From positions 1,959,716 through 2,023,715 of the forward strand of contig NZ_LN929908.1 of assembly GCF_001494595.1 (NCBI RefSeq): a stretch of 64,000 nt of DNA, given 5' to 3'. This DNA is from Mycobacterium sp. M26 (GTDB lineage Bacteria > Actinomycetota > Actinomycetes > Mycobacteriales > Mycobacteriaceae). Position numbers and translations under genes: made by a program. Below the pieces are notes generated by a model. It was not told where the DNA came from, searched no databases, and was given only the letters and a program-made list of their open reading frames with translations. This document shows, in pieces, positions 57,405 to 64,000 of the stretch (its first letter is position 1; every line of letters starts with the position of its first letter).

Positions 57405-58604
57405 ATGAGCTTCGCCGATCGCCCCCCACTCAAGACCGTCGGGCTGGTCACGGTGCTGGTCTGCGCGCTGGTCCTGACGCTGATCTATCTGCAGTTCCGC
57501 GGCGATCTGTCGCCGAAGACGACGCTGACTATGGTGGCCAACCGGTCCGGCCTGGTGATGGATCCGGGATCCAAGGTGACCTACAACGGGGTGGTGATCG
57601 GGCGGGTCGGCACGGTGTCGTCGACCAACCGCGACGACAGGTCGGTGGCGCGGGTCACCCTGGATGTCGACTCGCGCTACCTGTCGTCCATCCCCGCCAA
57701 CGTCCGCGCCGACATCAAGGCCAGCACGGTGTTCGGCAACAAGTACATCGCGCTGACCGCACCCCAAGACCCCTCGGCTGCGCGCATCAGCGCCACCGAC
57801 GTCATCGACGCGACGTCGGTGACGACCGAGTTCAACACCCTGTTCGAAACGGTCACCTCCATCGCCGAGAAGGTCGACCCGATCCAGCTCAATCTGACGC
57901 TGTCGGCCACCGCTGAGGCGCTGAATGGGCTGGGTTCCAAGTTCGGCCGTTCCCTCGTCAACGGCAACGCGATCCTCGACGACGTCAACCCGCAGATGCC
58001 TCAGATCCGCTTCAACATCCAGCGGCTCGCCGACCTCGCCGACGTCTACGCCAAAGCCAGCCCGAATCTATGGGACGGTCTGGAGAACGCGGTGACCACG
58101 GCCCGATCGCTCAACGAGCAGCAGTCGGACATCGACGCGGCGCTGCTGGCATCGATCGGATTCGGCAACACCGGTGCCGACATCTTCGAGCGCAGCAGCC
58201 CCTACTTGGTCCGCGCGGCCGCCGACCTGGTGCCCAGCACCCGCCTGCTGGATAAGTACAGCCCCTCGATTCTGTGCGGCATCCGCAACATCGCCGGGGC
58301 CCTGCCCGCCGCGTCGGACTCCTTCGGGGGCAACGGCTACTCCCTGAGCACCGTCACCGAGATCCTCGGGGCGCCGAACCCGTATGTCTATCCGGACAAC
58401 CTGCCAAGGACCAACGGTCAGGGCGGCCCGGGCGGGGCGCCCGGATGTTGGCAGACGATCGACCGAAACTTCTGGCCCGCACCGTATCTGGTGGTCGATG
58501 ACGGTGCCTCGATCGCGCCGTACAACCACTTCGAACTCGGCCAGCCGCTGCTCACCGAATACGTGTGGGGCCGCCAGGTCGGGGAGAACACCATCAACCC
58601 CTAA
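57405..58604 (+). CDS. Solitary MCE-family protein (MceA type)
   Basis: A 399-residue protein with one N-terminal membrane helix (VGLVTVLVCALVLTLIYL). The MCE domain follows (TTLTMVANRSGLVMDPGSKVTYNGVVIGRVGTV) at about residues 37-115, then a helical region and a Pro/Gly-rich C-terminus. MCE proteins form lipid-shuttling tunnels together with YrbE permeases, but no yrbE or other mce gene is adjacent. ATG 57405 is preceded by AAGGAG. Confidence 0.87.
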   Translation: MSFADRPPLKTVGLVTVLVCALVLTLIYLQFRGDLSPKTTLTMVANRSGLVMDPGSKVTYNGVVIGRVGTVSSTNRDDRSVARVTLDVDSRYLSSIPANVRADIKASTVFGNKYIALTAPQDPSAARISATDVIDATSVTTEFNTLFETVTSIAEKVDPIQLNLTLSATAEALNGLGSKFGRSLVNGNAILDDVNPQMPQIRFNIQRLADLADVYAKASPNLWDGLENAVTTARSLNEQQSDIDAALLASIGFGNTGADIFERSSPYLVRAAADLVPSTRLLDKYSPSILCGIRNIAGALPAASDSFGGNGYSLSTVTEILGAPNPYVYPDNLPRTNGQGGPGGAPGCWQTIDRNFWPAPYLVVDDGASIAPYNHFELGQPLLTEYVWGRQVGENTINP

Positions 58605-58628
58605 GGTTGCTGGCCTACCCTGTCCCCG

Positions 58629-60080
58629 ATGAACGCGGGAGAAGAGCCGAACACCGGGGCGACCCTGCGGCGGACGCTCAACGTCTGGTCGGCAGTCGGA
58701 GTCTCGGTGGCACTGATGGCCCCGTCGATGGCCATCAACATCAATCCGCAGGGCACCGCGGCGGCGGTCGGCCGCGCCGTTCCGCTGGCCTTCCTGATGG
58801 CCACCGTGGGTGTGCTGCTGATCGCCCACACCTTCGTGCGGCTCTCGCAGCGCTACAGCCACTCCGGCAGTGTCTATGCCTTCGTCGGTCTGACGCTCGG
58901 ACCGCGCGCCGGCAGTGTGGCCGGCTGGCTCAACGCGGGTACTTACCTCTTCTACGGAGCGGTGACCTCCACGGCGGCCGGGATCTTCCTGACCGATCTC
59001 GCACGAAAGGTGTTCGGCGCCAGTGCAGTACCGGACTGGGCGGGCTTCCCGTTCGCCTGGCTGGTGCTGATCGCGGTGTGGCTGCTGTCGGTGCGGGAGA
59101 TCAAGCGCGGGACGGCGCTGCTGCTGGCGGTCGAGGGTCTGACGATCGCCGTGATTCTGGTGGTCGCGGCGATCACCCTGGGCAAACTGATCACCGGCCA
59201 TGCCCCGGGTGGTCAGCGGGTGGACTTCTCGGTGTTCACCATTGCGCCGGGAACCTCGGTATCGACGGTGTTCCTCGGAATTGTGTTCGGCTTCTTGTCT
59301 TTTGCCGGTTTCGAGGCGGCCGCGACACTGGGCGAGGAGACCCGCGAGCCGCGCCGCAACATCCCCCGGGCCATTCTCGGTACCGCACTGTTCGGCGGTG
59401 CCTTCTTCGTCGTCGTCACGGCGATCGAGATGATGGCATTCGGCACCGACCCCCAGGGAGTCGCGGCGTTCACCAAATCCGAAGCGCTGATGGGGGATCT
59501 GTCCGAGCAGTATGTCGCCCCGTGGCTGTCCTATGTGATCGTCGTCGGCGCCACCTTCAGTGCGGCGGCGTGCTGTCTGGCCAGTGTGGTGGGAGCCTCC
59601 CGGTTGATGTTCGCCCTCAGTCGCGACGGGATGGGCCCAGCCGCGCTGGCGGCGGTTCATCCCGTGCGCAACACGCCCCACCTGGCGGCGACCGCGGGTG
59701 TGCTGGTGGTGCTGGCGATTCAGGCGCTGGGCTGGGCAGCCCTGCGTGCCGCGCCATTCGACGTGTTCACCATCTCGGCAACAGCGGGCACTCTCATTCT
59801 GTTGGTGGCCTACGCGCTGGCTACCGTGGGTGCCGTTCGGCTGCTGTTCTTCTCCGCTCGCGGCGAGGTCCGCGCGTGGGAGGTGGTCATCCCGGTGCTG
59901 GGTCTGGCGCTCCTGGGCTACACGCTCTACCGCAATGTCATTCCGCTCCCAACCGGGTCGGCACTGTGGGGACCGGGGCTGGCTATCGGGGTGCTAGCCG
60001 TGGTCGTGATCGTGACCTTGGCCCGACCGGCCGCGGCGCGGCAGGCGGGTGCCAAACTGCTCAGCCAGTCCGGCTTCTGA
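58629..60080 (+). CDS. APC-superfamily amino acid permease
   Basis: A 483-residue transporter with about 12 helices. VGVSVALMAPSMAININPQG and YSHSGSVYAFVGLTLGPRAG in the first quarter and GFLSFAGFEAAATLGEETREPRRNIPRAI after helix six are hallmarks of the amino acid/polyamine/organocation family. The substrate is unknown. It follows the MCE gene by 24 bases and ends at a strong hairpin terminator. Confidence 0.88.
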   Translation: MNAGEEPNTGATLRRTLNVWSAVGVSVALMAPSMAININPQGTAAAVGRAVPLAFLMATVGVLLIAHTFVRLSQRYSHSGSVYAFVGLTLGPRAGSVAGWLNAGTYLFYGAVTSTAAGIFLTDLARKVFGASAVPDWAGFPFAWLVLIAVWLLSVREIKRGTALLLAVEGLTIAVILVVAAITLGKLITGHAPGGQRVDFSVFTIAPGTSVSTVFLGIVFGFLSFAGFEAAATLGEETREPRRNIPRAILGTALFGGAFFVVVTAIEMMAFGTDPQGVAAFTKSEALMGDLSEQYVAPWLSYVIVVGATFSAAACCLASVVGASRLMFALSRDGMGPAALAAVHPVRNTPHLAATAGVLVVLAIQALGWAALRAAPFDVFTISATAGTLILLVAYALATVGAVRLLFFSARGEVRAWEVVIPVLGLALLGYTLYRNVIPLPTGSALWGPGLAIGVLAVVVIVTLARPAAARQAGAKLLSQSGF

Positions 60081-60082
60081 CG

Positions 60083-60123
60083 CAAGAACCGCACTGCGTC
60101 GGTGCGATGCAGTGCGGTTCTTG
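60083..60123. terminator. Bidirectional terminator
   Basis: CAAGAACCGCACTGC (60083-60097) and GCAGTGCGGTTCTTG (60109-60123) form a perfect 15-bp stem with an 11-base loop. It lies between the convergent permease and NlpC/P60-like genes and can serve both strands. Confidence 0.88.
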
Positions 60124-60134
60124 TGCGATCAGGG

Positions 60135-60804
60135 TCAGGCGGGCATTCCCGCGGGGTCACCGGGCAGTGGCGTGACGTTGCCGACCGGGACGACGTCCGG
60201 AGCCGGCGGGAGTCCGTCGGCAGGCGGCGGAGGCGGAGGAGCATCGGTGACGCCCACGACCTCGGGGGCAGGTCCCTCCGGCGGCGGCGGGGGCAGCGGA
60301 ACGTCGGGTGCCGGCGGGGCATCCGGTGCCGGTGCGGCCGGATCGGTCTGCATCTCCTGCGCCGGCATCGGCAGGTACATGTGATGGGTGAACTGCTTCT
60401 GGTAGGCGATCGGTCTGCATCTCCTGCGCCGGCATCGGCAGGTACATGTGATGGGTGAACTGCTTCTGGTAGGCGCCGCCGCCACCGACGCGCACCCCGC
60501 CGCCTTCGCCGCTGGACACCGGTGTGCCGTCGGGCAGCGTGACAGCGGTGTGGCGGCTGTTCCAGCCGATCACCAGGGAGTTGGGGGCAGTGCCGTAGTG
60601 GAAGCCACGGGCGAGCAGAGCGGCCTCTTCGTTTCCGGTGTGAAACCGGCTGCCGAACGCGGGTCGGCCGGTGGCCACATTGGACACCCACGAGGCCAGC
60701 CCCGAGCAGTCGGTCCCGGCGGGTGTGTCACCACCGGGGATGTACGGCGTGCCGGATACCTGGTTCACCAGGGCCAGCAACGACGCGGTCGCGATACCAA
60801 ACAT
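60135..60804 (-). pseudogene. NlpC/P60-like gene interrupted by a frameshifting 67-bp tandem duplication
   Basis: The N-terminal 110 residues look like a compact NlpC/P60-type cysteine domain: GGDTPAGTDCSGLASWVSN with the probable nucleophile, and SRHTAVTLPDG with a possible histidine. After AYQKQFTHHMYLPMPAQEM the frame is shifted because 60341-60407 is repeated exactly at 60408-60474. Without one copy the protein continues into a Pro-rich tail (DPAAPAPDAPPAPDV to GDPAGMPA) and stops at 60135, about 200 residues in all. No classical signal peptide is seen. Confidence 0.85.
60341..60474. repeat. Perfect 67-bp tandem duplication
   Basis: Bases 60341-60407 and 60408-60474 are identical; one more G matches at 60475 before identity ends. 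The unit length is 1 modulo 3, so the reading frame of the host gene is broken. Confidence 0.95.
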
Positions 60805-61157
60805 GCGGCCGAACGTAACAACATATTTTGGGCTTCGCCAAAACCTGTGGTTTCCATCACGTTTGGCGAAAACCTATGGCGCACAGCATAAAAACAGCGA
60901 TAAATGCGAACACAATCGGCGTCGCAGAGTTTGAGCAGTAAGCGAATTATGTTGTGGAGAAGCAGGTTTCGAGAAGTGAAATCGGCAGCGGAATCGGGGG
61001 CCGTGGTGGGTATGGTCAACGGGCCGATGTCAATTCGGCTGGCGCTAGCAACGAAATTTCGCTGAACGCGTGACGTTCCCGATACTGCTTAATCGATTCA
61101 GAAGACCCGATCCGACGTACCGCCGTGATCTTCGGCGAGACGTCGGATCGTGGGCTT
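60805..61157. other. AT-richer intergenic region with inverted repeat
   Basis: About 350 bases between the NlpC/P60-like gene and the enoyl-CoA hydratase gene, without a supported gene. GC is well below the window average. TTCGCCAAA (60834-60842) and TTTGGCGAA (60862-60870) form a 9-bp inverted repeat with a 19-base spacer, 30 bases upstream of the leftward NlpC-like start, and may be a control element. Confidence 0.5.
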
Positions 61158-62069
61158 TCAGTCCTGTGCGCGGACCTGATCCTTGACCGCGGGCACGATC
61201 GGCGGGGCGGTCCGCCAGTTAGGCAAACCGTCTTCCTCAAGGCCGACCGGGAACCCGTTCTCATGCACCTGCGCCCAATGCGAGTGATTGAGCTGATGCA
61301 GCGTGAAACAGGCGTTGAGGGCGTTGTAGAACCCCATGTTGTCCACCGACTGGTTCACGGCCTCCTTGGCCAACAGCGCCGCCATCGTCGGGACCTCGGC
61401 GATGCGACGGGCGAACTGCAGCGTTTTGTCGGCGAGCTCGTCTTCGGGGAAGACCTTGGACACCATGCCGAGCTGGTAGGCCTCGTCGACGGTCAGCGCG
61501 TCGCCGGTGAGCATCAGTTCCTTGGTCTTACGCGGACCGAACTCCCACGGATGCGCGAAGTACTCGACACCGCACATCCCCAGCCGGGTGCCCACCACGT
61601 CGGCGAAGCGGGTGTTCTCGGCGGCAATGATCAGGTCGCAGGCCCACATCAGCATCAGTGCGGCGGCATACACGTCACCATGCACCTGCGCGATGGTGAT
61701 CTTGCGCAGATCCCGCCAGCGCCGGGTGTTGGCGAAGAAGTGGTGCCATTCCTGCAGCATCAGGCTCTCCGCGCCCTCCCGCGTCCCGCCATTGACCCGG
61801 TAGCTCGGGTGCTGGTCGGGGCCCGGGGTGTATTCGGCGCGCGAGACCGCCGAGCCCAGGTCGTGGCCCGAGGAGAACATCGGTCCGAGTCCGCCGAGAA
61901 TGACGACGCGCACCTGGTCGTCGGCCTCGGCGCGCAGGAACGCCTCGTTCAGCTCGACCAGCAGGCCCCGGTTCTGGGCATTGCGGGCGTCGGGGCGGTT
62001 GAGCATGATCCGGGCGATGCGGCCCTCGTCGAGTTCTTCGTAGGTGACGAAGCGGTAATCCTGTGACAT
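61158..62069 (-). CDS. Enoyl-CoA hydratase/isomerase family protein
   Basis: A 303-residue crotonase-fold enzyme. The CoA/oxyanion segments are NRPDARNAQNRGLLVEL, SSGHDLGS and VHGDVYAAALMLMWACDLIIAAE. The usual glutamates of a hydratase are not obvious, so the precise reaction is open. An insertion at about residues 85-115 and a long C-terminus exceed the normal 260-residue length. It is the third gene of the leftward SDR-ligase-crotonase operon. Confidence 0.85.
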   Translation of the reverse strand: MSQDYRFVTYEELDEGRIARIMLNRPDARNAQNRGLLVELNEAFLRAEADDQVRVVILGGLGPMFSSGHDLGSAVSRAEYTPGPDQHPSYRVNGGTREGAESLMLQEWHHFFANTRRWRDLRKITIAQVHGDVYAAALMLMWACDLIIAAENTRFADVVGTRLGMCGVEYFAHPWEFGPRKTKELMLTGDALTVDEAYQLGMVSKVFPEDELADKTLQFARRIAEVPTMAALLAKEAVNQSVDNMGFYNALNACFTLHQLNHSHWAQVHENGFPVGLEEDGLPNWRTAPPIVPAVKDQVRAQD

Positions 62070-62098
62070 ATCGGCATTCTATGCAGACGAGAATGTCG

Positions 62099-63568
62099 TT
62101 ACCCGAGCCGGGCGCGCAGCTCGCGTTTGAGTACCTTGCCGTAGGCGTTCTTGGGCAGATCCTCGACGAAGACGTAGCGTTTGGGCCGTTTGAACCGGGC
62201 GATCCGGTCCAGCAGATGCGCATCGAGAGCCGCCTCGGAGACCGATCCGACGACGAAGGCCACCACCACCTCGCCCCACTCCTGATCAGGCGCCCCGACC
62301 ACGCAGGCCTGCGCCACCCCGGGGTGTTCGAGCAGGATCTCCTCGACCTCGCGCGGGTAGATATTGCTGCCGCCGCTGATCACGACGTCCTTGGACCGGT
62401 CCCGCAACGTCAGGTAGCCGTGGGAGTCGAACGAGCCCAGATCGCCGGTGTAGAGCCAGCCGTCACGCAGTGTGTCGGTGGTGGCAGCCGGGTTGTTCCA
62501 ATAGCCGCTCATGACAACGTCACCGCGACAGACGATTTCGCCGATCTGACCGACCGGGGCTGGTGTGCCGTCGGCCCCGAGTACCCGCACCTGCACCCCC
62601 GAGCGGGGATAGCCCACCGAGCCGAGCACGGCATCATCGCCTGACTCGTGATCGGCACGGCGCAGGCCGGTGATCGTCATCGGGGACTCGCCCTGGCCGT
62701 AGATCTGGGCGAAGACCGGGCCGTACGCGGCCATCGCCCTTTTCAGGCTCTCGACGTACATCGGACCGCCGCCGTAGACGATGGTCCGCAGCGCGGCCGG
62801 CCGCGGACGGCCGGTGTCGACCAGTCGCGCGATCATGGTCGGGGCCAGAAAGGCGCTCGAACCGGGATGGTGGGAACACAGGTCGAGGAACTCGCCGAGG
62901 TCGAAGGCGCCGGACGCCGGTATCACCTGGCGCGCACCGCGCAGGACGTAGGGCGCGATGTAGAGCCCGGACCCGTGCGACATCGGTGCGGCGTGGACCA
63001 GGCTGCAGTGCTCGTCGGGGTGGTCGATATCGGCCAGGTGCGCGACCGTCATCGCCATCAGGTTTCGGTGGGACAGCATGGCGCCCTTGGATCGCCCGGT
63101 GGTGCCGCTGGTGTAGAACAACCAGGCCAGTGCCGCGGGGTCGGTCGACGGCACCGCGGTGGGGGCGGCGCCCAGGCGGTCCCGGTAGCCGGGGCTGTCG
63201 ATGACCTCGACGGGGGTCGCGGTCAGCGGCTGCAGGCTGGCCCCGATCTTCGGTGAGGCGAAAACCGTTGCTGCATCGCAATCCTGCAGAATCTGGTCCA
63301 TCTCGCGTGGATGCAGCTTGAAGTTGATGGGCACCACCACGCACTCCGCCGCCCACACCGCGTAGAACAGTTCGACGAGTTCGGGCCGGTTCTCACTGGC
63401 CAGTGCGATCCGGGTGCCGGCCGGATAGGTCGCCCGCAGCGTGGCGGCCAGCCGTAAAGCCCTGTCCCGTAACTCGTTCCAGCTATGCATCCGGCGCTCA
63501 CCGCAGAACACCGCGCCGTCGTCGCCGAACCGGGCGGCGGCCTGGTCGAGCGTGGCGAAGATGTTCAC
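62099..63568 (-). CDS. Acyl-CoA/fatty-acid-CoA ligase (FadD type)
   Basis: A 489-residue AMP-forming ligase. The P-loop-like A3 motif is LFYTSGTTGRSKGAMLSH, A5 is YGQGESPM, A7/A8 are YTGDLGSFDSHGYLTLRDRSKDVVISGG, and the A10 lysine is in PKNAYGKVLKR. The acid substrate is unknown. GTG 63568 overlaps the SDR stop (GTGA), so upstream extensions are rejected. The crotonase gene follows after 29 bases. Confidence 0.9.
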   Translation of the reverse strand: MNIFATLDQAAARFGDDGAVFCGERRMHSWNELRDRALRLAATLRATYPAGTRIALASENRPELVELFYAVWAAECVVVPINFKLHPREMDQILQDCDAATVFASPKIGASLQPLTATPVEVIDSPGYRDRLGAAPTAVPSTDPAALAWLFYTSGTTGRSKGAMLSHRNLMAMTVAHLADIDHPDEHCSLVHAAPMSHGSGLYIAPYVLRGARQVIPASGAFDLGEFLDLCSHHPGSSAFLAPTMIARLVDTGRPRPAALRTIVYGGGPMYVESLKRAMAAYGPVFAQIYGQGESPMTITGLRRADHESGDDAVLGSVGYPRSGVQVRVLGADGTPAPVGQIGEIVCRGDVVMSGYWNNPAATTDTLRDGWLYTGDLGSFDSHGYLTLRDRSKDVVISGGSNIYPREVEEILLEHPGVAQACVVGAPDQEWGEVVVAFVVGSVSEAALDAHLLDRIARFKRPKRYVFVEDLPKNAYGKVLKRELRARLG

Positions 63569-64000
63569 CGCGCAGTCCACTCCGAGGACAGGGCGAACTC
63601 GGAGAGGTACTTCGTAGAACTCCAGCCGCCGTCGACCACGATGGTCTGGCCGTTGATGAAGCTGCCGCCGGGGGAGCACAGGAACGCCACCGTCGAGGCG
63701 ATGTCCTCCACCCGCCCGAGCCGGGGATACGGCGTCATCTCGGTGTTGATCTTGCGGAATCGCTCATCGTCGAGACGGTGCTCGACCATCGGGGTCAGCG
63801 TGACCCCCGGCGCCACGGCGTTGCACCGAATCCCTTGCGGCCCATACTGGCACGCGATGTGCGTGGTGAGCGCCGTCAGCCCGCCCTTGGCGGCCGAGTA
63901 GGCCCCGCCACGCAGGCCTCCGACGACGGCGAAGGTCGAGGTGACGTTGATGATGGCCGACCCGGACTGCATGTGTCCGATGACGTCGCGGGCCAGCCGG
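63565..64000 (-). CDS. Short-chain dehydrogenase/reductase, 5' end outside window
   Basis: The C-terminal 144 codons of an SDR enzyme. The catalytic serine is in INVTSTF, the Y-x3-K motif is YSAAKGG, and IRCNAVAPGVTLTPM and FLCSPGGSFINGQTIVVDGGW are typical of classical SDRs. The cofactor-binding glycine motif lies beyond the window. It heads the visible part of the ligase/crotonase operon and likely oxidises or reduces a CoA-linked intermediate. Confidence 0.9.
   Translation of the reverse strand, partial: RLARDVIGHMQSGSAIINVTSTFAVVGGLRGGAYSAAKGGLTALTTHIACQYGPQGIRCNAVAPGVTLTPMVEHRLDDERFRKINTEMTPYPRLGRVEDIASTVAFLCSPGGSFINGQTIVVDGGWSSTKYLSEFALSSEWTAR

Overview
The window is chromosomal DNA of a rapidly growing mycobacterium (Mycolicibacterium type). 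The evidence is high GC, frequent GTG starts, leaderless promoters, a gene order known from M. tuberculosis Rv1688 to Rv1713 (mpg, tyrS ... cmk, der), and a 16S rRNA with the short helix 18 of fast growers. A complete rRNA operon lies directly downstream of tyrS, which is where fast growers carry their second operon, rrnB. The species cannot be named from sequence alone.

Layout. 1-1779: 3' end of a 3-methyladenine DNA glycosylase gene and tyrS. 1820-7477: rrn promoter, leader with boxA, 16S, spacer, 23S, 5S and a strong terminator. 7559-24083: a nearly unbroken rightward housekeeping block: TPR protein, glycerol-3-phosphate phosphatase, tlyA, nadK, recN, steA, mctB/steB, pyrG, Nudix hydrolase, xerD, parA-like gene, scpA, scpB, rluB, cmk and der. 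Many of these genes overlap by 4-8 bases, so translational coupling is likely. The block covers ribosome modification, NADP and CTP supply, DNA repair and chromosome segregation. 24133-26108: small exported protein, nitroreductase, TauE/SafE permease and tRNA-Pro(GGG).

26100-64000 is accessory, mostly short operons with their own regulators. They include a TetR/hydrolase pair facing a diiron-type protein across a palindromic operator; a methyltransferase coupled to a PGRS-like glycine-rich exported protein; a hydrolase-LuxR fusion; a GH16 protein with an altered active-site motif; an acyl-ACP desaturase; an MPT64 homologue; MFS and purine transporters; a Rieske oxygenase with an oxidoreductase and TetR; a TetR-controlled cluster of two related membrane proteins plus orphan cytochrome oxidase subunits III and IV; isocitrate lyase 2; a solitary MCE protein; an amino acid permease; an NlpC/P60-like protein; and a fatty-acid type operon (SDR, acyl-CoA ligase, enoyl-CoA hydratase) cut by the window end.

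The most striking structural signals are two perfect tandem duplications, 94 bp in an MFS transporter gene and 67 bp in the NlpC/P60-like gene. Each has a length of 1 modulo 3 and breaks its reading frame, and in each case removing one copy restores a full-length protein. The most interesting candidate system is the orphan oxidase-subunit cluster with its large palindromic operator.
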